Part shown: positions 1 through 8,574 of the stretch, piece after piece | Layout: every line of letters begins with the position of its first letter | Position numbering within the stretch: the stretch's first letter is position 1 | Assembly: GCA_035352715.1 (NCBI GenBank) | Contig: DAOPYE010000001.1 | Span: forward strand, 1-64,000 | Source of the DNA: DAOPYE01 sp035352715 | Lineage (GTDB): Bacteria > Acidobacteriota > Holophagae > Holophagales > Holophagaceae | Direction of reading: 5' to 3' | Length of the DNA stretch: 64,000 nt | Position numbers and translations under genes: made by a program | The notes under the pieces: generated by a model | Told to the model about the DNA's origin: nothing | Seen by the model: only the letters and a program-made list of their open reading frames with translations | Database searches by the model: none

Positions 1-898
<898 letters not shown>

Positions 899-908
<10 letters not shown>

Positions 909-1393
909 TTGCCGAGCAGCGCCTTCCTGAAACAGCGGCTGTTCTGATGGCCCACGTAGGGCCCGTAGTTCTCTATGGGCTGGTATCCGAGCTTGAGATA
1001 CAGCGCGATGGCCTCGGGCTGCTTCTGCCCTGTCTCAAGCACCAGGGAGGTCATCTGCTCTTCCCGCGCCCAGGCTTCCAGTTCCGCGAGGATCATGGAG
1101 GCCATGCCGCGACCACGCGCTTCGGGTTTCACGAACATACGCTTGATCTCGGCTGAGGCCGTCGCCAAGGCTTTGAAGGCGCCGCAGCCGATGGGCGTCT
1201 GGTTCTCGTACAGAAGGACGACGTGCGCGAGGTCGCGGCTCGCATTGTGGGCGTCGTAGGACTTCTGGAGCGCGGCGTACCGCTGATTCAGATCGGCGTC
1301 GAGCTGGCGCACCAGATCCTGGAAATCCCGGTCCTCGCCCGTGGTGCGAACCCGCGAAAGAGAGGATGCCTGCGGGGAGATGGGATGGATCAC
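899..1393 (-). CDS. GNAT-family N-acetyltransferase
   Basis: Transfers an acetyl group from acetyl-CoA to an unknown amine substrate; cytoplasmic, 164 residues. Motif A with the pyrophosphate-binding loop is at about residues 83-103 (RGRGMA at 93-98), and the C-terminal part shows the usual LYLKLGYQPI segment near motif B. The start is a GTG at 1393 that overlaps the TGA of the upstream dehydrogenase-like gene (GTGA junction), so the two are probably translationally coupled. It is the last gene of a leftward run with DUF1015, a 2-hydroxyacid dehydrogenase and a G1P-dehydrogenase homologue. The substrate cannot be inferred. Confidence 0.85.
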
Positions 1394-2436
1394 GCCAGCA
1401 TCCGCTTCATCCAAGGATCTTCGTCGACGAAGGCCAGCAGCTTTTCCATGGCGCCGCGTTCCGAGAGGATGGTGTAGAAGTCCTCCTTCACATTGGGCGC
1501 GAACTTGATGGCTTCCACGAATTCCGCGCGGCACAGGGGATGCTGTTCCAGGAACGCGAGAAACCCGCTGTCCTCGATGGAGCGGCGGACGGGCTCGAAT
1601 GTCTCGCCCTGCACATGGCTGACGGCGTACGAGGCGACGCCGACCTGAAGTCCGTGCAGGCTGGGTTTGGCGGCCAGCTTGTCGTAGGCGTGGCTGATCA
1701 GATGCTCGCTGCCGCTGGCGGGTCGGCTGCTGCCCGCGATCTCCATGGCGATGCCCGCCATGAGCAGGGAGCTGGCCACCACGCGCTGGAAGTCCAGGTT
1801 CTGAGGGTTCTTGTCCGGATAGTAGTAGAAGGTGTCGGCGGCGTTGCGGCAGATGGTCGAGGCGAAATCGTTGACCGGCTCGCCACGCTTCTTGAAGGCC
1901 AGCTTCCAGTCGAAAACGGAGGTGAACTTGCAGAAGAGATCGCCGATGCCCGAGTAGTGGAACGCCTCTGGCGCCTTGCGCACGATGTCCGTATCCAGGA
2001 TGACGGCGTGGGGGATCAGCGTCTTCACGGTCCGGCGCGCGCCTTTGACAACCAGTGACGAGAACGGCGAAGCGAACCCATCGTTGGAAATGAGCGTCGG
2101 CACCGAGACCAGCGGCGTCTGGCGGATGTGCGCCAGATACTTGCAGCAGTCGATCACCTTGCCGCCGCCGATCGCCACGATGGCGTCCAACTTTTGGGGC
2201 AGCAGGAGGCTTTCCTGGAAGATGGCCTCGATATCGTTCGAGGTCGCTGTGCCTTCATAGGCCACCCGGATCTCGGAGGAAGCCAGCGAGACTTCGACGA
2301 CGGGGTGGAACAGGGGTTTCAGACCCTCGCCGTAGAAGAGGGCGATTCTGCCGAAGCCCTCGCTCCGGAGATACTTGCCAAGCTTGTGCATGGCGTTGGG
2401 TTTGATGCGCAGCAGGGACGGGACGAAGATTTCCAT
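1390..2436 (-). CDS. sn-Glycerol-1-phosphate dehydrogenase-like enzyme (AraM/EgsA family)
   Basis: Predicted NAD(P)-dependent, metal-dependent dehydrogenase of the iron-alcohol-dehydrogenase fold; characterised members reduce dihydroxyacetone phosphate to sn-glycerol-1-phosphate. The 348 residues carry the dinucleotide loop GGGKVID at 90-96, a VPTLISNDG segment at 112-120, and the expected metal ligands Asp166 (GIGDLF), His245/His249 (SEHLISH) and His261 (LHGLQVG). The start is ATG 2436 with AAGGAA four bases upstream. It lies 34 bases after the 2-hydroxyacid dehydrogenase gene and overlaps the acetyltransferase. G1P is the archaeal lipid enantiomer, so the role here is open; glycerol dehydrogenase or dehydroquinate-synthase relatives are less likely alternatives. 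Confidence 0.8.
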   Translation of the reverse strand: MEIFVPSLLRIKPNAMHKLGKYLRSEGFGRIALFYGEGLKPLFHPVVEVSLASSEIRVAYEGTATSNDIEAIFQESLLLPQKLDAIVAIGGGKVIDCCKYLAHIRQTPLVSVPTLISNDGFASPFSSLVVKGARRTVKTLIPHAVILDTDIVRKAPEAFHYSGIGDLFCKFTSVFDWKLAFKKRGEPVNDFASTICRNAADTFYYYPDKNPQNLDFQRVVASSLLMAGIAMEIAGSSRPASGSEHLISHAYDKLAAKPSLHGLQVGVASYAVSHVQGETFEPVRRSIEDSGFLAFLEQHPLCRAEFVEAIKFAPNVKEDFYTILSERGAMEKLLAFVDEDPWMKRMLA

Positions 2437-2470
2437 GAAATTCCTTGAACAGGGATGAAGAACGGCGCGT

Positions 2471-3346
2471 CTAGAGACTGAAGCCTGACAGGATGCCGAC
2501 GATCTCGTCGTCGATGCGGCCCAGGTTCTCCAGGCTGCTGCCTCCCATGTGTGGTGTCTTGAACACGTTGGGCAGCGCCAATAATGGACAGTCACTGGCG
2601 GGCGGATCCTCGTTCCAGACATCGCAGCCGTAGGCCTGTATTTGGCCGGATGCCAGGGCTTCCGCGAGATCCTGCTCCACCACGCAAGCGGCGCGCGCCG
2701 TATTGATGAGGATGACGCCGCGTTTCATCCGCTGGATGCGCTCACGGTTGATGAATCTCCGGGTCTGTTCGGTCAAGGGCGTGTGCAGGCTGATGAAATC
2801 AGCTGCAGCCAGCACTTCATCCAGGGTGCCTTTCATCTGGGCAATGGGATGCGCGGTGATGTAAGGATCAAAGGCGATGATCCGCATGCCAAAGGCCTGG
2901 GCGCGCCTGGCGACTTCCGTGGCGATAGCCCCCGCGCCGATGAGGCCGAGCGTCTTTTGATACAGTTCGCTGCGCGGGTATTCGTTCTTGGGGAAGTGTC
3001 CGGCGCTCATGGCGATGTGGGCTTCGATGAGCCGCGATGGAATGGCGATCAGGAAGGCCATGGTCATTTCGGCGACCGAGACGCTGGAGGCCCGAGGGGT
3101 GTTCAGCACCTGGATGCCGCGGGTCCGGCAGGCTTGCAGATCCACGTTGTCCAGGCCCACGCCGCCCCGGATGACGAGGCGAAGCGCGGGGGCCTGGTCC
3201 AGTAGCGGCGGATTTACGTGGGTCTTGGAGCGGACCACCAGGACCTGAGCTTCCTGAATCCGTGAGAGATCGCTCATCACTTCGCCAAAGATCGCAAGCC
3301 GCTGGGGCAGGGATGCATCGAAGGCATCGGCGATGAGGATCTTCAC
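2471..3346 (-). CDS. D-2-hydroxyacid dehydrogenase (short SerA-like)
   Basis: NAD-dependent oxidoreductase of the D-isomer-specific 2-hydroxyacid dehydrogenase family, possibly D-3-phosphoglycerate dehydrogenase for serine synthesis. At 291 residues it contains substrate and NAD domains but no C-terminal ACT domain. Visible elements are Arg60 (VIRGGVG), the Rossmann loop GLIGAGAIA at 134-142 with Asp160 as the likely NAD-selecting residue, and the catalytic set Arg218, Glu246 and His266. ATG 3346 lies 15 bases after the DUF1015 gene. Pairing with DUF1015 is common around serA loci (family knowledge) and favours the PGDH reading, but glyoxylate or hydroxypyruvate reductase remain possible. Confidence 0.8.
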   Translation of the reverse strand: MKILIADAFDASLPQRLAIFGEVMSDLSRIQEAQVLVVRSKTHVNPPLLDQAPALRLVIRGGVGLDNVDLQACRTRGIQVLNTPRASSVSVAEMTMAFLIAIPSRLIEAHIAMSAGHFPKNEYPRSELYQKTLGLIGAGAIATEVARRAQAFGMRIIAFDPYITAHPIAQMKGTLDEVLAAADFISLHTPLTEQTRRFINRERIQRMKRGVILINTARAACVVEQDLAEALASGQIQAYGCDVWNEDPPASDCPLLALPNVFKTPHMGGSSLENLGRIDDEIVGILSGFSL

Positions 3347-3361
3347 GGTCGGCTCCAGGGT

Positions 3362-4600
3362 TTAGTCCTCGTAGACCCGCACCAGCAGGCCAGAACGAAG
3401 CTTGGGTTCAAACCACGTGGACTTGGGGGGCATGATGTGGCCAGCGTCCGAGACGGCCATGAGCTGTTCCATGGAGGTCGGGAACATGGAGAAGGCCACG
3501 GCGCAGCCTTCCTTTACGCGACGCTCCAGCTCGTCCATGCCCCGGATGCCGCCCACGAAATCGATGCGCTTGTCCGTGCGCGGGTCCTGGATGCCGAGGA
3601 CTGGGGCCAGCAGGTTGTCCTGCAGGATGCTGACATCCAGGCTCTTGACGGGGTCATCGGCCGGGAAGCTGCTGGGCTTGGCTGTGAGGCGGTACCAGGA
3701 TCCGTCCAGGTACATTCCAAACGAAGCCGCCTCGGCGGGCTGGCGCTCGGTGGTTGGCTGGATATCGAATGTCGAACTCAGCTTGTCCAGGAACTGCTGG
3801 GGCGTGAGGCCGTTGAGATCCTTCACCACGCGGTTGTAGTCCATGATGCGCAATTGGTCATGGGGGAATAGAACGGCCATGAAGTATTCGTAGTCCTCTT
3901 CGCCCGTGGCGTTCGGGTTCGCGGCGCGGCGCGCCTGGCCGTAGCGCACAGCCGAGGCGGTGCGATGGTGCCCGTCAGCGATGTACATGGCTTCCACGCC
4001 GTCGAAGAGATGGGCAATCGCGTAGATGACGGAGATATCTTCGATCTTCCATACCGTGTGTACGATGCCGTCGGATGTCACGACGTCATAGATGGGCTTC
4101 GTGGCGCGCACCTTGTCCACGACGCCGTCGATGTAGGGCACGGCCCGGTAGGCCAGGAACACCGGCTCGGCGTTGGCCGCCTGTTCGGCCACATGGCGCG
4201 CGCGGTCGTCCTCCTTGTCCTTGCGGGTCAGTTCGTGCTTCTTGATGAGGTTCTCTTCGTATTCCTTCACCGAGGTCAGCGCCACGAGGCCAGCCTGGAT
4301 GTGGCGTCCCATCTGCTGCTGGTAGACGTACAGGCTGGGGCTGTGCTCCTGGAGCAGCACGCCCTCCTTGATGAACTTCTTCAGGTTCGCGGCCCCGGTG
4401 GCGTAGACGCGGTCATCGTGCTCATCGATGCCTTCGGGCAGGTCGATTTCGGGCCTGCAGACGTGTAGGAAGGAATTCGGGTGCCCCTCAGCCAGCTTGC
4501 GCGCCTCCTCGCTGTTGATGACGTCGTAGGGAACGGAGGCCACCTGGGCGGCCAGATCCGATTTGGGGCGATAGGCTCTGAATGGTTTGATCTGCGACAT
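3362..4600 (-). CDS. DUF1015 family protein
   Basis: 412-residue cytoplasmic protein of the DUF1015 family; its biochemical role is not established. Recognised by the N-terminal pattern MSQIKPFRAYRP, the SVPYDVI segment and the internal ADGHHRTAS motif typical of the family (the His pair suggests metal or phosphate binding, which is inference). The start is ATG 4600 with GGAAGGGACC directly upstream; an in-frame ATG about 36 bases further up lacks a good ribosome site. First gene of a leftward run continuing into a SerA-like dehydrogenase 15 bases downstream, an association seen in many bacteria. Confidence 0.88.
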   Translation of the reverse strand: MSQIKPFRAYRPKSDLAAQVASVPYDVINSEEARKLAEGHPNSFLHVCRPEIDLPEGIDEHDDRVYATGAANLKKFIKEGVLLQEHSPSLYVYQQQMGRHIQAGLVALTSVKEYEENLIKKHELTRKDKEDDRARHVAEQAANAEPVFLAYRAVPYIDGVVDKVRATKPIYDVVTSDGIVHTVWKIEDISVIYAIAHLFDGVEAMYIADGHHRTASAVRYGQARRAANPNATGEEDYEYFMAVLFPHDQLRIMDYNRVVKDLNGLTPQQFLDKLSSTFDIQPTTERQPAEAASFGMYLDGSWYRLTAKPSSFPADDPVKSLDVSILQDNLLAPVLGIQDPRTDKRIDFVGGIRGMDELERRVKEGCAVAFSMFPTSMEQLMAVSDAGHIMPPKSTWFEPKLRSGLLVRVYED

Positions 4601-4702
4601 GGTCCCTTCCTGTGGAACGAGGTGGTGAAGCATCATTGTCCGCTGTAGGGCGGAATGATGGGAGTGCCGTGAGGGCGCTGAACGGTATTTTGTCCCCTCG
4701 GG

Positions 4703-5482
4703 CTATTTTTCGGGACGGCCTTCCCAGGGGTCCATGGGCTTGCGGATCATCGTGGCCTTGGCCTGGTGATCCCGGAATACCGCCAGGTTCATCAACAACT
4801 CTTCCGTGCTGATGTCGATGCTGGGCTGAACGCGGCAGGTCTCCACGAACTCGATCAGGGTGTTTTCCCAGCTCAGGACGATATAGGCGGCCATGAGCCC
4901 TTCTTCGCTGGCGCTGATGGCGTGGACGAGTCGCCCCCCCTCGACGTAGAGATGGCCGATGCGCTCGCCGCTGCGGACGGTCATGGTGCAGGTCTTGGAT
5001 TCCCAGGTCATGAGCTGAAGCAGGCTGCCCAGGCCGATGCCCTTCACCTGGCCGGGCGCTTCCCTGCTCCTGATGAGCTTGATCTCTTCCATGAGCTGGG
5101 ACAGGCGCACCGGTTTCGAGATCACCCGCATGGCCCCCAGTTGCTTGGCCCGGTCCTGGGGATCGCCGGGCGGAAGGCTGGTCAGGACGATCACGGGCAG
5201 GGAGGGATACAGGCCGTGGACCGCGGCGATCAGGCGGTAGCCGTCCATGATGGGCATGTTCAGATCCGTTACCAGAACATCCACGAAACGCTGCCGCAGG
5301 ATGTCCAGGGCGGCCCGGCCATCGGTGGCCGTGAGGGTCTGCCATCCCTGCAAGCCCTTCAAGCCGGTCTGATAGAAGCGCAGCGTTGCGGCCTCGTCCT
5401 CGACCAGCAGCAGCGAACGGCTGGCCTCGGCGGGGTCCGGGGGGCGCCAGGCATAGGGGTTGGTGGATGGGTTGGGCGTCAT
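4703..5482 (-). CDS. Response regulator with C-terminal DUF4388 domain
   Basis: 259-residue two-domain signalling protein. Residues about 22-140 form a CheY-like receiver: acidic pocket in VEDE (28-31), phosphoacceptor Asp73 (VTDLNMP), a hydroxyl residue in VLTS and Lys in SKPV. Residues about 147-240 match the DUF4388 (PATAN-type) domain (GLGSLLQLMTWESKTCTMTV, then HLYVEGGRLVHA), which is found in delta-proteobacterial and acidobacterial regulators. No DNA-binding domain is present. The start ATG 5482 overlaps the TGA of the upstream glycosidase-like gene (ATGA), indicating coupling. The kinase partner is unknown. Confidence 0.88.
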   Translation of the reverse strand: MTPNPSTNPYAWRPPDPAEASRSLLLVEDEAATLRFYQTGLKGLQGWQTLTATDGRAALDILRQRFVDVLVTDLNMPIMDGYRLIAAVHGLYPSLPVIVLTSLPPGDPQDRAKQLGAMRVISKPVRLSQLMEEIKLIRSREAPGQVKGIGLGSLLQLMTWESKTCTMTVRSGERIGHLYVEGGRLVHAISASEEGLMAAYIVLSWENTLIEFVETCRVQPSIDISTEELLMNLAVFRDHQAKATMIRKPMDPWEGRPEK

Positions 5483-6744
5483 CAGCGTTCGAATCCCTTT
5501 GGGATTTTGGCGGAAGGCGTTGGTTCGCTCACGAGGATTTTACCTGCTCTGTCCCAGTCATCGGGATGTTGGCGACGCCACTGAAGGATCCAGGGGGGCA
5601 GGGGGGCGTCTTCATAGTCCCGGCTCCGGCGTTGGGCCGCCGCGAGGCTCTGGATCATGGCTTCCTGCAGGTTCTCGACCGTCGCGGGGATGCGGTTCTC
5701 GAACATCGGTTCCGCGTAGAACCAGCGCAGCGTGCGCTCCACGGGCTTGTTCCAGGGCGCGTACGTCCGGTCGTCCGGGCCGCCGGGCAGAACGCCGGGC
5801 TTCAGCACTTCGCCATAGAGGTAGTAGAAGATGGCGGCCCCTTCGGTCCAGTTCCTGGCCACGGCCAGGGCGCCTCCGACCAGTTGGTTCTGGAGGGTCG
5901 GATCTGCGGGTTTGTCCGTGCGGAAATCCCATGGGCCCACATGCGCGTGGGCGACGCTGGGGTATCCGATCTCTGTGATCATCACGGGCTTCTGGAAGCG
6001 CGCTTCCAGGGTGCGGGCCTTGTAGATGATCCACCACCAGGCATCGCGGATCTGGGCCTCGCTGGGGTATTCGTCGTGCTTGGCGATGGGGTCGTAGGTG
6101 TTCATCCCGACCACGTCCAGGCAATCGCCAAAGGTGAAGCTGTCGTGGGCGTCGAAGTTGATGCTGTAGGTGAGCTTGCCGTGGAAGACCTGCCGCACAG
6201 CAGCGGCGAGGGCGCGCCACTGATCCGGGAACCGGTGGGTGGACGTCATTTCGGTGCCCAGGCTGTACCACTCGACGCCGCCCTCCTGGGCCAGGCGCGC
6301 GAGATGCACGTTGAACGCCGTGTAGTTGCGCCACCAGGCCTCCCAGTCGGAGGGTTCGATGTTGCCGCGCCACCAGGTGGGGTCCTGCGCTTCGCCGCGG
6401 ATGTTGATTGTGGGAAAGAACATCACGCGCAGGCCGTGGGCGCGCGCTTGCCGGAACGTGCGTCGCAGTGTTTCGTCCGTGGGGCTGGCGATGGGATTGC
6501 AAACCACGTCGTTGCTATCGAACCGCTCCATGCGGTACAGGGGCTGGATCGTCATGCACTGCGCCCCCGTGGCGGCGATACGGCCGATCTCGAACCCGTA
6601 ATCGTAGTCGGGAGAGGTCGCGTACAGCCCCAGGACCATGCCCCGAGGCATCGGCGTCAACAGGGACTTCCGGTAATGCCGGACGCCCAGCAGCATCAAT
6701 GGAAAAGCCAGCAATGCCAGGATTGCGAGCGCCTTGCGGATCAT
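5482..6744 (-). CDS. Membrane-anchored glycoside hydrolase-like TIM-barrel protein (GH113-like)
   Basis: 420-residue protein with one N-terminal hydrophobic anchor (about residues 4-20) followed by a predicted (beta/alpha)8 barrel. The pattern resembles family GH113 (beta-mannanase type): the acid/base candidate Glu165 in YSLGTEM, aromatic motif GMNTYDPI near 213-220, and the nucleophile candidate Glu258 in MITEIGYPS. It probably faces the periplasm. ATG 6744 is chosen for GGGGTG just upstream; ATG 6765 would add seven residues. It overlaps the downstream DUF4388 response regulator gene (ATGA). Substrate is unknown; a role in cell-surface polysaccharide turnover is inference. Confidence 0.7.
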   Translation of the reverse strand: MIRKALAILALLAFPLMLLGVRHYRKSLLTPMPRGMVLGLYATSPDYDYGFEIGRIAATGAQCMTIQPLYRMERFDSNDVVCNPIASPTDETLRRTFRQARAHGLRVMFFPTINIRGEAQDPTWWRGNIEPSDWEAWWRNYTAFNVHLARLAQEGGVEWYSLGTEMTSTHRFPDQWRALAAAVRQVFHGKLTYSINFDAHDSFTFGDCLDVVGMNTYDPIAKHDEYPSEAQIRDAWWWIIYKARTLEARFQKPVMITEIGYPSVAHAHVGPWDFRTDKPADPTLQNQLVGGALAVARNWTEGAAIFYYLYGEVLKPGVLPGGPDDRTYAPWNKPVERTLRWFYAEPMFENRIPATVENLQEAMIQSLAAAQRRSRDYEDAPLPPWILQWRRQHPDDWDRAGKILVSEPTPSAKIPKGFER

Positions 6745-6914
6745 GAACACCCCGATGGATCTCATTATCCGGATGGAGGCCGCCTGGATCCATCCATGGT
6801 GTCGAATCCTCGCTTCGAACGGTTGGGGCAACGGGACTGAGAGGTGATACAAAAAAGAATATGATTGTTAAATGTGCTGGTTTTTTATGTGCTGCCATCT
6901 ATGCTTTCAAAGTC

Positions 6915-7277
6915 ATGAAGAAGATCTTGCTGGTTGAAGACAATGCGTTGAACCGGGACGTGCTGGTCAAGATGTTGGATCGGTGGGGCTTCGCTTCGCT
7001 GTGCGCCCTGGATGGGGCCGAGGGCGTGGACAAGGCCCTGTCGGAAAAACCGGATCTGGTGCTGATGGATATCGCCCTTCCAGGCATCGACGGTCTGGAG
7101 GCCACGCGGCGCATCAAGGCTGAAGCCGAAGGGCGTTGCCTTCCCGTGATCGCCCTGACGGCACATTCCTTGGACGAGGATCGCGAGCGCGCCTATGCCG
7201 CCGGCTGCTCCGATTTCGTCCTCAAGCCCATCGATTTCCCCGAGCTGCGCGAGAAGATCCAGCGCCTGCTCGCCTGA
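6915..7277 (+). CDS. Single-domain response regulator (CheY-like)
   Basis: 120-residue stand-alone receiver domain. The acidic pair is in VEDN (8-9), the phosphoacceptor Asp52 in LVLMDIALPG, Thr82 in ALTAHS and Lys104 in VLKPID. Such proteins act as phosphorelay intermediates or bind a partner directly. The start at ATG 6915 (MKKILLVEDN) fits the family; an ATG at 6861 is in frame and would add 18 hydrophobic residues that do not belong to the fold. The upstream 60 bases are AT-rich and may hold a promoter. The gene ends seven bases before the convergent CorC-like gene. Confidence 0.92.
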   Translation: MKKILLVEDNALNRDVLVKMLDRWGFASLCALDGAEGVDKALSEKPDLVLMDIALPGIDGLEATRRIKAEAEGRCLPVIALTAHSLDEDRERAYAAGCSDFVLKPIDFPELREKIQRLLA

Positions 7278-7284
7278 GCCCGTC

Positions 7285-8574
7285 TCAGCCCAGGGGTTTT
7301 ACGCGCACCTGGAGGATGCGCGGGCCTTCCATCTGCGTGACGACGAAGCGGGTGCCTTCCGCCTCCAGGGCTTCGTGGATCTGGGGGACATGGCCCAGGC
7401 GCGCCATGACGAGGCCCGCCACAGTGTCGAAGCCGCTCCGCTCCCAGCTCAGGCCCAGGCGCGCCTCCAGGTCTTCGATGTGGACATGGCCCGAGACCAG
7501 CAGCGAGCCATCCTCCAGGGCCTGGATCTCGGGATGGTCTTCGTGTTCCTCGCGGATCTCGCCGAAGATCTCCTCCAGCAGATCCTCCATGCTGACGACG
7601 CCGGAGACGCTGCCGAACTCGTCCACGACCACGGCCATCTGCGTGCGCGCGCGCTGGAGCTGGCGCAGGAGATCCATCACGTGCTTGCTCTCGGGCACGA
7701 AGAGCGTGGACTTCATCAGCGCCCGGACATTCAGCGCCTCATCGGGATCGTGCTGCATGAGATCCTTCAGCAGCAGCACGCCCTTGATCGTGTCGATGGT
7801 GGCCTCGAAGACAGGCAGACGGCTGTGGCGGCTTTCGCGAAAGGCCGCCCACATCTCCTCGGCGCCCGCGTCGATGGAGATGCCCTGGATCTGGGTGCGG
7901 GGCGTCATCACCTCGCGCACCACGGTGTCGCCAAAGCCCACGACGTTGCGGATCAGCTCCCGGTCGTCTTCCTCCAGGATGCCCTCGGCTTCGCCTTCTT
8001 CCAGCAGGGCGGTCACGGCGTCTTCGCTGACCGGCTCTTCTTCAGCGTCGCGGGCCTTCTCGACGGCTTCGAGCTGGCGCTTGATGTGCCTTGCCAAGGG
8101 GGCGATCAGCGGCGCGATGAGGCGATGAGCGGGCGCGTAGAAGGGGAATAACCATAGGATCCATCTGGCGGGAGAACCCGCCGTGATGAAAGTGGGAATC
8201 GCCAGATCCATCAGCCAGACATAGCCGAGCGTTAGCAGCACCACGCCCCACGCGCCGCCGGGAACGCGGGCGACCAGGCTTCCCAGGATGGGCCACATGA
8301 GGCCCAGCAGGATCACCAGCAGCGCCTGATTGAAAAGTGTGAGACCCAGTCCCATGGCGTGGGGGCGCTCCAGCAGCTTGGCCAGCAGCGGATTCTGGAT
8401 GGAATCCTCCTCCAGCATGCGCCGTCGCTGAATACTGGGCAGCGTGTGAAAGGCTTCCAGCAGCGAGGCCATCAAGGCGCGATAGGCCAGCACGCCAATG
8501 CCCGCCAGGATGAGCCAGGGATGGGTCAGGGTCCAGGAGTTCAGGTCGGGGTCAGCCACGAGGCATTCTATCAA
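7285..8574 (-). CDS. CNNM/CorC-family membrane protein with CBS domains
   Basis: About 429 residues. An N-terminal membrane region with roughly four hydrophobic segments (near 18-38, 74-95, 103-127 and 135-160) is followed by paired CBS domains (about 205-330; landmarks REVMTPRTQI and VVVDEFGSVSGVVSMEDLLEEI) and a C-terminal CorC/HlyC domain (about 345-425). Members transport or sense Mg2+/Co2+. The frame opens with TTG at 8574, overlapping the stop of the upstream acyltransferase (TTGA); GTG 8559 is an alternative, and no clear ribosome site decides between them. Probably co-transcribed with the upstream gene. Confidence 0.85.
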   Translation of the reverse strand: MIECLVADPDLNSWTLTHPWLILAGIGVLAYRALMASLLEAFHTLPSIQRRRMLEEDSIQNPLLAKLLERPHAMGLGLTLFNQALLVILLGLMWPILGSLVARVPGGAWGVVLLTLGYVWLMDLAIPTFITAGSPARWILWLFPFYAPAHRLIAPLIAPLARHIKRQLEAVEKARDAEEEPVSEDAVTALLEEGEAEGILEEDDRELIRNVVGFGDTVVREVMTPRTQIQGISIDAGAEEMWAAFRESRHSRLPVFEATIDTIKGVLLLKDLMQHDPDEALNVRALMKSTLFVPESKHVMDLLRQLQRARTQMAVVVDEFGSVSGVVSMEDLLEEIFGEIREEHEDHPEIQALEDGSLLVSGHVHIEDLEARLGLSWERSGFDTVAGLVMARLGHVPQIHEALEAEGTRFVVTQMEGPRILQVRVKPLG

